Origin: Sphaerochaetaceae bacterium
GTDB taxonomy: Bacteria > Spirochaetota > Spirochaetia > Sphaerochaetales > Sphaerochaetaceae
Reading direction: 5' to 3'
NCBI GenBank assembly: GCA_023231265.1
Contig: JALNVT010000006.1
Location: 1 to 29,468 of the forward strand
Length of the DNA: 29,468 nt
Position numbers and translations under genes: made by a program. This document shows, one piece after another, positions 8,345-15,885 of this stretch; position 1 is the stretch's first letter, and each line of letters begins with the position of its first letter. The notes under the pieces were generated by a model. That model was not told where the DNA came from. It saw only the letters and a program-made list of their open reading frames with translations, and ran no database searches.

Positions 8345-9250
8345 ATGAATCCAACAGCCTGTGGTATTGAAATTGGACATAATAAAAGAGAGCTCAATGA
8401 GCATGGTTCTTATAATTTTCCAATTGCTATCTACAATGATAATTTATATATAGAAAATGTTCCATGGCATTGGCATGATGAATTTGAACTTATTGTTGTA
8501 ACTCATAATAAATTGGATATAAGAGTTGGAAACAAACAATATATTGTTGAAGAGGGAGATGGACTTTTTATAAATTCAGAAGCCATGCACTTTGTATCGA
8601 ACTGCAACAATCAAGAGGGAGATTTAAAATCAATTGTATTTCATCATCGACTTGTTGGTGGAAATAGCAATAGCATCTTTTATCAGAAATATTTGATCCC
8701 AATTCTTAAGGACCCAGCTTTAAATGAAGTTTTTTTGAGTAAGAAAATACCTTGGCAAAAAAGGATTCTTGAAAAATCATTGGAAGCTCATGAACAGTGC
8801 ATCATAGCCAATGATGGATATGAATTCAAAGTAAGAGAAGAGCTATCATCTATAATGTTTGATTTATTTAAGCATAGATCTTCAAAAATTGAGATTCCAT
8901 CTCAAAAGACACTTAGAGATGCAAAAAGATCAAAAGATATGCTCAATTACATAAACACTCATTACAGTGAAAATATAAGTGTTGGCATGATAGCAGCTAA
9001 TTCAAATATCAGTGAGAGTGAGGTTCTCAGATGTTTTAAAAATACACTTGGTACCACCCCTATGCAGTATGTAATAAACTTCAGACTTCAAAGGGCTGCA
9101 GAATTGATGATCTCCACTTCCATGAAGATTGTTGATATAGCACTTGATTGTGGTTTTGGTGAGACAAGTTATTTTACAAAAAAATTCAAAAATGAATTCA
9201 ACATGACACCTACAGTTTACAGAGAGCGCTTCAAAAATAGGAATCTATAA
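8345..9250 (+). CDS. AraC-family transcriptional regulator
   Basis: This 301-residue DNA-binding protein has an N-terminal cupin/AraC ligand domain (about 30-105) marked by WHWHDEFEL (41-49) and the GDGLFIN turn. The C-terminal AraC domain (about 195-298) carries two helix-turn-helix units: ISVGMIAANSNISESEVLRCFK (first) and IVDIALDCGFGETSYFTKKFK (second). The closing signature is FNMTPTVYRERF. ATG 8345 follows AAGGAG at good spacing. It is divergent from the MFS transporter, its likely target. The stop codon overlaps the 3' end of the convergent PfkB gene by 6 nt. The ligand is unknown. Confidence 0.92.
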   Translation: MNPTACGIEIGHNKRELNEHGSYNFPIAIYNDNLYIENVPWHWHDEFELIVVTHNKLDIRVGNKQYIVEEGDGLFINSEAMHFVSNCNNQEGDLKSIVFHHRLVGGNSNSIFYQKYLIPILKDPALNEVFLSKKIPWQKRILEKSLEAHEQCIIANDGYEFKVREELSSIMFDLFKHRSSKIEIPSQKTLRDAKRSKDMLNYINTHYSENISVGMIAANSNISESEVLRCFKNTLGTTPMQYVINFRLQRAAELMISTSMKIVDIALDCGFGETSYFTKKFKNEFNMTPTVYRERFKNRNL

Positions 9251-10150
9251 AAGACTTCCAGGTTTTACTGTTGTGACATTTATACTGCTATTCAAAGCTG
9301 CATCACAGATAGCTTCTTTTAATTTCTTTCCACCTGTCAGGCTGGAGGTGAGAGTTGCTGCAAAAGTATCACCACACCCAATTGGATTGACAAATTTTTC
9401 AGCTTTATGAATCTCAATTTCAAAGAATCCTTCATCCCCATAAACCCATATGTTATTTGTGGAACGAGTTATAACTGATACAACTCCAAATTCTTCAAAT
9501 ATAGACTTCATTTTTGTTATTACTTCTTCTTTCAAATAATCACTCTCTTCATTTTCCAAAATATCTTTATGAAAGAAAGTTTTAACAAACTCACTGAGGT
9601 TTGGTTTTATTACATCAGGTCTATATTTAAGTGAATTTATTAAATCAGCTCCTTTCAAATCTAACAAAACAAATTTATTCAGCTCTTTTGCTTTAAAGAC
9701 AAAACTTGGATAAAGATGACCACTGTATCCTTTTGGTTTTGTTCCAGTGATTATCAGAGAGTCAACTGATTCAATATTTTTCTCAAATAAGATCTCTATA
9801 TTTCTTTGTACTTCTGAATTGACATCATGAGCTTCTTCAACAAGCTCACTGACACTGTTAGATGAGATAACAGTCGTACATGTTCTACTTTTCCCTGGAG
9901 CTAGACAGTAGGCAAGTTTTACAAAATCTTTATTGCAGAGCTCAATCATCTCTTCATGATTCTTGTCACCTACATGTGTTAACAGAATATTGCTGTGCCC
10001 TATCTGAGATAAAACTCTACAGCAATTGACTCCCTTTCCTGATGCATCAAAATATACTTTTTTAGCTCTATTGACCTCACCTTCATCAAACTGATCAAAA
10101 ATCATGGTCCTCTGAAAAGTTGGGTTCAAACAAACAACAAGAGTCTTCAT
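9245..10150 (-). CDS. PfkB-family sugar-phosphate kinase (1-phosphofructokinase / tagatose-6-phosphate kinase type)
   Basis: This 301-residue cytoplasmic ribokinase-fold kinase phosphorylates a sugar phosphate with ATP. The start MKTLVVCLNPTFQRT matches the 1-phosphofructokinase/LacC subgroup. SGKGVNCCRVL (37-47) is the substrate-binding GGKGxN motif with the first Gly replaced by Ser. KPNLSEF (182-188) and the ATP-site GCGDTF (258-263, catalytic Asp261) are intact, so the protein should be active. It begins 5 nt after the GDPD stop codon and has no clear ribosome site, so translation is probably coupled. No PTS or fructose genes are nearby, which leaves the substrate open. Confidence 0.85.
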   Translation of the reverse strand: MKTLVVCLNPTFQRTMIFDQFDEGEVNRAKKVYFDASGKGVNCCRVLSQIGHSNILLTHVGDKNHEEMIELCNKDFVKLAYCLAPGKSRTCTTVISSNSVSELVEEAHDVNSEVQRNIEILFEKNIESVDSLIITGTKPKGYSGHLYPSFVFKAKELNKFVLLDLKGADLINSLKYRPDVIKPNLSEFVKTFFHKDILENEESDYLKEEVITKMKSIFEEFGVVSVITRSTNNIWVYGDEGFFEIEIHKAEKFVNPIGCGDTFAATLTSSLTGGKKLKEAICDAALNSSINVTTVKPGSLL

Positions 10151-10155
10151 AATGG

Positions 10156-10962
10156 CTATCTAAGTCCCATATCTTCAGCAACTTTAATCACAGTAGATGG
10201 ATCATCAGTCATTATTGCATCAACACCTAATTTAAAAAGTCTTCTCATATCAGATTCCTCATTGATGGTCCAAACCATTATTACAGCACCCCTTTCATGC
10301 ATCATACGTACAAATAAAGGTGTTGTTACCTTAAGACCATATCCTCTCTCTGGAACTTGAAATATTATCTTTCTTCCATGTCCAATCTTTTTTGGGAGTA
10401 TTCTTAGCTTCTGTCTCAGAAGTAAATTTACAACTTCTACTGTAGTTATGCTGGTAAGTATGTCGGGAGCAATTCTTCTGATAGATTTCAAATTAGATAG
10501 ATGAAATGATGCACAGCAGACTCTATTTTCTGCTCCACATTTACGGACAATTCTGATGAATTCTTCAACAATACCATTTTGTTTTGTTTTTAAATCTATA
10601 TTGAATCTTTGATTTGGACAGCTCAGAAGGACGTCCTCAAGTTTACAAATTTTTACACCAGTATCTCTGAAAGGAAAAGTTTTGCCATTATCTTTAGTAA
10701 AAGTATAAGCAGCATCATATTGCAGAAGTTCATCATATGAATGCTCTTCAACCGTTCCATGACCATCAGTATTTCTTTCTAAAGTATTGTCATGCCAGAT
10801 GACAACAACTCCATCCCGAGTTATATGAACATCTGTTTCAACAATATCAATTCCCATTTTTACAGCTGACAGAAAAGCTGGCATTGTATTTTCAGGAAAA
10901 TGTTTACTGTCGCCACGGTGAGCAACAACACGTGGCATTGGATTTAAATAACCTTCATTCAT
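10156..10962 (-). CDS. Glycerophosphodiester phosphodiesterase
   Basis: This 268-residue enzyme of the GDPD TIM-barrel family hydrolyses glycerophosphodiesters to sn-glycerol 3-phosphate and an alcohol. The catalytic set is present: HRGD (15-18), ENT (24-26), the metal-binding ETD (42-44) and HDNTLERNTDG (57-67). MTDDPS near the C-terminus is also typical. There is no signal peptide, so it acts in the cytoplasm, probably in phospholipid turnover. ATG 10962 has AAAGGAG 9 nt upstream. It lies between trmJ (38-nt gap) and a PfkB kinase (5-nt gap) on the same strand. Confidence 0.9.
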   Translation of the reverse strand: MNEGYLNPMPRVVAHRGDSKHFPENTMPAFLSAVKMGIDIVETDVHITRDGVVVIWHDNTLERNTDGHGTVEEHSYDELLQYDAAYTFTKDNGKTFPFRDTGVKICKLEDVLLSCPNQRFNIDLKTKQNGIVEEFIRIVRKCGAENRVCCASFHLSNLKSIRRIAPDILTSITTVEVVNLLLRQKLRILPKKIGHGRKIIFQVPERGYGLKVTTPLFVRMMHERGAVIMVWTINEESDMRRLFKLGVDAIMTDDPSTVIKVAEDMGLR

Positions 10963-11000
10963 AAAGAGAGACTCCTTTATAAGTATCTAACTAAACAATA

Positions 11001-11732
11001 TCAGTTTTTTTTATATTTGGCAATTTTTGAAACTTTATAGAACAATTTTTCAAGTCTTTTAATTTCACTTTCAGTTAACTGAGCTCTCTCATAAACATCT
11101 TTTAAAAGAGTTGTTGTCCACTGTTTTTCTAGATCCTGTTTGAAATAGCCAATGTTATCTAGATTATCCATAGAACCTTCAACTGCAAGTCTAACTCTCT
11201 CTTTATCTACAGGTGTATTTTCAACTGGATATGGCTTTAAATTATTAAATAGATTGTATGTAATAATTTGAACAGCTTGCGATAAGTTTAAGGATGGAAA
11301 TTTTTTGCTTGTAGGAATGGTAACAATTTGAGAGCAACTGTTCACTTCATCATCAGTCAAGCCACTTGCCTCTCGTCCAAAAACAATTGAAACAAGACCT
11401 TCTCCCATGTGTGATATTTTATCAGATAGCTGTTCTGGTGATAAATAATCACTTTTTCGGAACTTTCCACGTCTTCTGGTTGCACCAACACTGTAGATAG
11501 AAGTTTTTAATGCTTCATCCAAAGTTTTATATACGGTTCGATTTTCCCAGATATCACTTGCATGCAAAGCTAGAGTTCTGACTCTATTCTCATCATATTC
11601 ATTATTAGTAACAAGTACTAATTTTGTTATCCCCATAGTTTTCATTGCTCTACATACAGATCCAATATTTGCACCATCTTGAGTCTCAATTAAAACTATC
11701 TGAATTCTATTTAGATTATCACTTTCTTTCAT
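11001..11732 (-). CDS. trmJ: SpoU-class RNA 2'-O-methyltransferase, TrmJ-like
   Basis: This 243-residue SPOUT (trefoil-knot) methyltransferase uses S-adenosylmethionine. TrmJ members methylate ribose 32 of tRNA. Motif 1 is NIGSVCRAMKTMG (22-34), motif 2 IVFGREASGLT (116-126), and motif 3 TIPTSKKFPSLNLSQAVQI (138-156), all close to TrmJ. A C-terminal helical extension also fits the family. ATG 11732 has no Shine-Dalgarno sequence and lies in the 4-nt loop of a perfect 8-bp inverted repeat. An extended -10 (TGTTATTAC) is 6 nt upstream. The gene is divergent from the AI-2E permease, with only 55 nt between start codons. The exact RNA target is inferred from family. Confidence 0.85.
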   Translation of the reverse strand: MKESDNLNRIQIVLIETQDGANIGSVCRAMKTMGITKLVLVTNNEYDENRVRTLALHASDIWENRTVYKTLDEALKTSIYSVGATRRRGKFRKSDYLSPEQLSDKISHMGEGLVSIVFGREASGLTDDEVNSCSQIVTIPTSKKFPSLNLSQAVQIITYNLFNNLKPYPVENTPVDKERVRLAVEGSMDNLDNIGYFKQDLEKQWTTTLLKDVYERAQLTESEIKRLEKLFYKVSKIAKYKKN

Positions 11733-11740
11733 AAGAAAGT
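11721..11740 (-). repeat. Perfect 8-bp inverted repeat with the trmJ start codon in its loop
   Basis: ACTTTCTT (11721-11728) and AAGAAAGT (11733-11740) flank the tetranucleotide TCAT, which on the minus strand reads ATGA and contains the trmJ ATG. The stem includes the first codons of trmJ. Confidence 0.6.
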
Positions 11741-11747
11741 AATAACA
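11739..11747 (-). promoter_or_regulatory. Extended -10 promoter of trmJ
   Basis: On the minus strand TGT-TATTAC reads from 11747 to 11739, ending 6 nt before ATG 11732. No clear -35 is needed for an extended -10. Transcription would start at or next to the start codon. Confidence 0.45.
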
Positions 11748-11751
11748 GATA

Positions 11752-11780
11752 TTGAAGATTTTTAATAGCTAGTTTATTAT
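11752..11780 (+). promoter_or_regulatory. Promoter of the AI-2E/MarR operon, probably leaderless
   Basis: TTGAAG (11752-11757), a 17-nt spacer and TATTAT (11775-11780) form a good sigma-70-type promoter. Only 7 nt separate the -10 from ATG 11788, so the message should begin at the start codon. There is no AGGAG sequence. Confidence 0.6.
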
Positions 11781-11787
11781 AAATAAT

Positions 11788-13047
11788 ATGAAACAAAACG
11801 GAAGTAAATCTCTATACGATAAATTAGCTGAAAGTGGCAAATTTACAAAAGCTTTAACTGTGGTTATGATTATATTTGTTGTGCTTTTTTGTATGAAAGC
11901 TGCCAGTGCAGTCTTGATACCAATTGCTTTTGCAGGATTTGTAATGCTAATTATATATCCAATGCTAGAAAAACTCGACAACATGAGAGTTCCGTTTTGG
12001 ATTGCAAATGCTATAGGATTGATACTCTTTCTAGCTTTTATAGTGGTTTTGCTTTGGTTGATGCTGATAATTGTTCAAACTTTGATATCAGGATTACCCG
12101 CGTATGCCAATAAAATATCGATGTTGGATTCTTTGTTAACAGCTAAATTGTCAGAATATATGACATTCAAAGCGGGAGATACATTATTTTCAGGCTTGAA
12201 TGTGGATTGGTTGAATGTTGCAATGACAGCATTGCAGAATATTTCTACTCAAACTGTTGGTCTATTCAAGAATTTAATTTTGATCATCTTATTTTTATTC
12301 TTCTTACTTGCAGAACGAAATACTTTGAGTCCTAAAATTATAGAATCTTTTTCGAAGGAAAGATCTAAAACAGTCACAATCATAACAGGAAGAATCACAA
12401 AACAAGTCTCTCGTTATCTTTTTATAAAATTTATTATAAGTGCAATTACTGGTATTTTGTTCTATCTAACTGCCTATGTCACCGGACTTGATTTTGCTCC
12501 ACTGTGGGGTGTTGCAGCTTTTATTTTGAACTTTATTCCAAGTATTGGATCTCTGATGGTAACAATCGGAACAATCTTGATGGCAATAATACAGTTCACT
12601 CCTGATTATGTTAGCATTATTTATGTTGCAATATTAGCTGTATCCATACAGATGATTGTAGGAAATATAATTGATCCAAAAGTACAAGGTATACAACTTG
12701 GTTTGTCTCCATTGGTACTTCTTATATCACTATCACTCTGGGGTTTCATATGGGGAATTCCTGGTATGTTCTTAGCAGTTCCATTAACAAGCATAATCCA
12801 AATATTCTGCATAAACTTTCCTTCTCTTAGACCAGTTGCTGTAATGATGGGCTCTGGAAAGAGCATACGAAGACGTTATAAAGAAGAGCAGAAATTGCAG
12901 AAAAATACACGTAAAAAGCATGGTATCAAACGTTCTGGAATGTTAAGTGATGAAGATCTTGATAAACAAGCAAACGAAATTGCGAAGCATACAACAAACC
13001 TCAATGACTACATTCTTCCAGATAGTCTTGATTTAGATGATAAATAA
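11788..13047 (+). CDS. AI-2E family transporter (TqsA/YdiK-like permease)
   Basis: This 419-residue inner-membrane protein belongs to the AI-2E (DUF20/UPF0118) permease family, whose characterised members export autoinducer-2 or act as Na+/H+ antiporters. Paired N-terminal helices (about 20-85) precede a soluble segment, and a C-terminal helical block contains FIPSIGSLMV, VQGIQLGLSPLVLLISL and WGIPGMFLAVPL, all family hallmarks. The last 70 or so residues form a charged cytoplasmic tail rich in Lys/Arg, then acidic. The stop codon is directly followed by the ATG of a MarR gene. Which solute it moves cannot be told from sequence. Confidence 0.88.
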   Translation: MKQNGSKSLYDKLAESGKFTKALTVVMIIFVVLFCMKAASAVLIPIAFAGFVMLIIYPMLEKLDNMRVPFWIANAIGLILFLAFIVVLLWLMLIIVQTLISGLPAYANKISMLDSLLTAKLSEYMTFKAGDTLFSGLNVDWLNVAMTALQNISTQTVGLFKNLILIILFLFFLLAERNTLSPKIIESFSKERSKTVTIITGRITKQVSRYLFIKFIISAITGILFYLTAYVTGLDFAPLWGVAAFILNFIPSIGSLMVTIGTILMAIIQFTPDYVSIIYVAILAVSIQMIVGNIIDPKVQGIQLGLSPLVLLISLSLWGFIWGIPGMFLAVPLTSIIQIFCINFPSLRPVAVMMGSGKSIRRRYKEEQKLQKNTRKKHGIKRSGMLSDEDLDKQANEIAKHTTNLNDYILPDSLDLDDK

Positions 13048-13545
13048 ATGAGCATAAATACAGAAGATATAGACATAGTTGAATACTCGCTTTCATCAAT
13101 AAAGCATATAAATACATTGCTCTGTGATATTGAAAACAAAGTTTTTAATGAAAGATTGAATGATGGAGAATTTGCAATTACCAAAAGGCAGGCAGATTTA
13201 CTCTTATATCTATATGAATTACCGAATCCTCCAAGCATAAGGGAATTATCTAGGCTCCTTGCAACCTCTCATCAAAATGTTAAAAAGATATGTGAGATTC
13301 TTGAATCAAAAGAATTACTCAGTATTGTAAATGACAGTAAGGATAGAAGAAAGCAGAGATTGAAACTTACAATAAAGGGAGAAAGAGAGGCTTATAACCT
13401 ATCTAAAGCCCTTAAAGAAGTTGCATCCCTTGTGACTCCAACTTTCTCATCCCGTGAAATAGATGAACTCTCCAATCTTCTGAGAAAAATGGAAACATCT
13501 ATAAAAGAGCAATCTTCTATTAACAACAGAAGCTCAAAAAATTAA
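13048..13545 (+). CDS. MarR-like winged-helix regulator
   Basis: This 165-residue protein has a MarR-type winged helix at about 45-110. FAITKRQADLLLYL starts the domain, IRELSRLLATSHQNVKKICEILESKELL is the helix-turn-helix, and NDSKDRRKQRLKLT is the wing with the characteristic D-x-R-R-x-x-L pattern. Helices on both sides should form the dimer interface. ATG follows the AI-2E stop codon with no gap and no own ribosome site, so translation is coupled. It probably controls its own operon (inference). The Ser/Asn-rich tail is unremarkable. Confidence 0.82.
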   Translation: MSINTEDIDIVEYSLSSIKHINTLLCDIENKVFNERLNDGEFAITKRQADLLLYLYELPNPPSIRELSRLLATSHQNVKKICEILESKELLSIVNDSKDRRKQRLKLTIKGEREAYNLSKALKEVASLVTPTFSSREIDELSNLLRKMETSIKEQSSINNRSSKN

Positions 13546-13598
13546 TCAGAGCAGCTGCAATATCTTATTTAATTTTTATTCTTTATTACATCTTTCTA

Positions 13599-13607
13599 TG
13601 ATATAAT
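13599..13607 (+). promoter_or_regulatory. Extended -10 promoter of the CobU-like gene
   Basis: TGa-TATAAT at 13599-13607 is a perfect extended -10, 20 nt upstream of ATG 13628, with AGGAGA (13615-13620) between them. The -35 region is poor, as is usual for extended -10 promoters. The leader would be about 15 nt. Confidence 0.55.
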
Positions 13608-13627
13608 TTATTTTAGGAGAGAAAATC

Positions 13628-14266
13628 ATGCCAACAATTGATATCAAACATATGAAATTATATAACAACCAAGTAAAGATGAACTCAAAGACTCTACGTT
13701 CAGCAGCCAGTGAAGCAAAAATCCAAACAAAAAGAAAACCTAAAATCTCTTTAATAATTGGAGGTGCCAGATCAGGAAAAAGTTCATATGCCTTGGAATA
13801 CACACTGGGATTTGGTAATTCAGCAGCTGAAAGAGCTGTGGTTTCCACATCAAGTGAAAGAGTAGATGAAATTAAAAGCAAATGCTTATCTTTGAATAAA
13901 GATATTGATGATAGTTTTTTGGTATTTCAAGAAAGTGATTATGTTGCAAAAATCGTAGAGCAGATACCACACTCTGCACAGATCATTCTAATTGATAGTA
14001 TATCTGACTGGATTGCTAATTTAATAATAGATGAAAAAGATACAGTTGAACTTAAAAAAGAACTCAAGGCACTCATTGAAAAAACAAATAAAGATATTAT
14101 CTTAATATCAAACATTGTTGGACTTGGAATCATACCTGAAAAATCTCTCGAAAGAGAATTCAGAGATGAATCAGGATTCTTCAATCAAGAGCTTGCAAAG
14201 ATTGCAAACAATGTAATTTTGATGGTTGCCGGAATACCTGTTGCAATTAAAGGTGAGCTACTATAA
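13628..14266 (+). CDS. CobU-like P-loop protein (adenosylcobinamide kinase/guanylyltransferase family), probably altered
   Basis: This 212-residue protein resembles CobU/CobP, the bifunctional enzyme that phosphorylates adenosylcobinamide and adds GMP. The P-loop GGARSGKS (45-52), the Walker-B-like ILIDSISDWIANLI, the SNIVGLGIIPE segment and FRDESGFFNQELAKIANNVILMVAGIPVAIK all match the family. The region that should carry D-E-M…R-I-x-x-H, whose histidine is guanylylated in CobU, reads DEIKSKCLSLNK with no histidine. A 37-residue basic N-terminal extension precedes the fold. No other cobalamin gene lies nearby. Kinase activity may remain, but normal guanylyltransferase chemistry is doubtful. 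Confidence 0.75.
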   Translation: MPTIDIKHMKLYNNQVKMNSKTLRSAASEAKIQTKRKPKISLIIGGARSGKSSYALEYTLGFGNSAAERAVVSTSSERVDEIKSKCLSLNKDIDDSFLVFQESDYVAKIVEQIPHSAQIILIDSISDWIANLIIDEKDTVELKKELKALIEKTNKDIILISNIVGLGIIPEKSLEREFRDESGFFNQELAKIANNVILMVAGIPVAIKGELL

Positions 14267-14331
14267 ATAAATCCTATGTTTATAGCAATATTCATTTTAG
14301 ATATTCCATTTATTCACCAATAAAAATGCGA

Positions 14332-14371
14332 AAAGCTATTGCAGTGTTAACGACTCATCTGCAATAGCTTT
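14332..14371. terminator. Bidirectional terminator between convergent genes
   Basis: A perfect 13-bp inverted repeat, AAAGCTATTGCAG (14332-14344) and its complement (14359-14371), has a 14-nt loop. It lies between the stops of the plus-strand CobU-like gene and the minus-strand membrane protein gene. T-rich sequence follows more clearly on the minus strand. Confidence 0.7.
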
Positions 14372-14391
14372 ATCCAATTACCTATTATATT

Positions 14392-14976
14392 TTACTCTTC
14401 AAATATAAATGCACCATCATCATTGTATAAATACAAAATATGGTCACTTATAAGAATAAAAAATCCCTTGAAATCACCATCTAAAACCTGTGCTTTCATA
14501 CCAAGTGAATCAATACTTGCAAAATAACGATTGATTCCCATTGAAATTTTCACCATTTTATAGTTATCACTTCCAATAAAACTTATCGAATAATTATCAT
14601 CACTATCAATTTCAAAATAACTCTCATGTAGACTTTCAAAAGAAGAATCAAAATCAAATGTTGGTGTTATTTTTGAAACATCAAAACTAACAAAACTTGA
14701 ATTGCTTTCAGTTTCACACTCTGAACCATCAGAATTGCTATTGTCCTCACCTTCTTTCTTCTCCTCTTTCAGAGATATCACCTTCTCAATTTCATCCTCT
14801 ACCTCTTTAGGATCATTGATTGATTCAATCTCGCAGCTTTGAATTGAGAGTGAGAAAATAATGAGAGCAATAAGAAATATATATGATACAATTCCTATAT
14901 TCTTAATATTACTTTCATCAAATTGAAATAAATCCAACTCACTTTTTTTATTATATGAACCTTTATTTTTTAACAT
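14392..14976 (-). CDS. Unknown single-pass membrane protein with acidic linker
   Basis: I do not recognise this 194-residue protein. It has a charged cytoplasmic N-terminus (1-25), one hydrophobic helix (about 26-46) ending SIQSC, and an Asp/Glu/Ser-rich low-complexity linker (50-95). A folded C-terminal part (about 100-194) is rich in beta-type sequence and aromatic residues. Cys48 just after the helix resembles a lipobox, but the helix is far from the N-terminus, so a plain anchor is likelier. ATG 14976 has AGGAGA upstream. It follows the membrane protein gene at 14990-15610 by 13 nt. Both share the order cytoplasmic tail, helix, beta-rich outer domain, and they may act together. Confidence 0.7.
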   Translation of the reverse strand: MLKNKGSYNKKSELDLFQFDESNIKNIGIVSYIFLIALIIFSLSIQSCEIESINDPKEVEDEIEKVISLKEEKKEGEDNSNSDGSECETESNSSFVSFDVSKITPTFDFDSSFESLHESYFEIDSDDNYSISFIGSDNYKMVKISMGINRYFASIDSLGMKAQVLDGDFKGFFILISDHILYLYNDDGAFIFEE

Positions 14977-14989
14977 TGTTTATTGTCTC

Positions 14990-15610
14990 CTAATTCTTTA
15001 CCTTATTTTTTATGTAATAAACTCTGCTATTTTTGTCGTTTATCAGAGTTATATTCTCAACATTACCTGAATCTGCTTTTGTGTATAAAAACTTCAACCG
15101 CTGTGTACTTGGCAACACCGCATACAACATCTGATTCTCTCGGTCAAATTGTACAAACCCCATTTCAACTCCTAAAATGCCATCATCCGCATTCTGGTAG
15201 TACTTAACAGGCAGACTAAGACCATCATCAGTAAAATTCTCAGTGAAGCTTATCTTGCCATATATCTGATCCATCTCTAAAGTGATTTGATTGGTTGATG
15301 CATCATCTAAAATCCATTCAGTTGAATACAAGTCACTCATTATAGAGACTCCTTCATCCTCGCTTATTGTAGAAACAGGAGAAGCAGCAATGGATTTGAA
15401 CATCACATTTACGATAATTAGTGTTGATAAAATTGCAATTGCTACAATAATAATTGCTTTATTTTTTACTATAAAAGAATTAGAATCTTTTTCACTTTTG
15501 TTTAAATTTATCTTGGAATCAATCATAGAAATTTTCAACTTGATTCTATCCCAAAATGAGAGTTTTTTTATCTTACTGACTCCCTCAACAGCGCTCTTTA
15601 CATTTTCCAT
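14990..15610 (-). CDS. Unknown single-pass membrane protein, paired with its downstream neighbour
   Basis: This 206-residue protein is not recognised. A basic N-terminal segment (1-50, with SFWDRIKLKISMIDSKI amphipathic character) leads to one strongly hydrophobic helix (51-70). A domain of about 135 residues outside the membrane follows, with several short beta-like stretches (ITLEMDQIYGKISF, LGVEMGFVQFD, QMLYAVLP). ATG 15610 has AAGGA 5 nt upstream. It is the first full gene of a two-gene operon. About 70 nt upstream is a strong ribosome site leading only to a two-codon ORF. A role in envelope sensing or lipid/carbohydrate binding is possible but unsupported. Confidence 0.7.
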   Translation of the reverse strand: MENVKSAVEGVSKIKKLSFWDRIKLKISMIDSKINLNKSEKDSNSFIVKNKAIIIVAIAILSTLIIVNVMFKSIAASPVSTISEDEGVSIMSDLYSTEWILDDASTNQITLEMDQIYGKISFTENFTDDGLSLPVKYYQNADDGILGVEMGFVQFDRENQMLYAVLPSTQRLKFLYTKADSGNVENITLINDKNSRVYYIKNKVKN

Positions 15611-15678
15611 TTTTTTCCTTTATGTACTTAAATTTCGATGCATTTTCCCAACAAAATGCACATCAACTTTTAAAAAAA

Positions 15679-15699
15679 CTATCCCATATCAACCTCCTT
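15679..15699 (-). promoter_or_regulatory. Two-codon leader ORF with consensus ribosome site
   Basis: On the minus strand AAGGAGG (15699-15693), a 5-nt spacer and ATG GGA TAG (15687-15679) form a perfectly placed start followed almost at once by a stop. It is the best Shine-Dalgarno sequence in the neighbourhood and lies in the leader of the membrane-protein operon. It could be a start-stop element affecting translation, or the remnant of a frameshifted start. Confidence 0.4.
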
Positions 15700-15885
15700 G
15701 AATTGTTCTTATACATATCATTTATCTATTTTTTCCAAAAAAGAAGTTGTAAAGAAATGCAAAGGGGTGGTTAAGTAAAGCATATCAGTGTTTTTTTAGA
15801 TAATAGATGTTAACTAAAATGCATCAACCCTTTAATTACCAAGAGATTTCTTGTATATTTGTTTTGAATTTAATAAGGAACTCAA

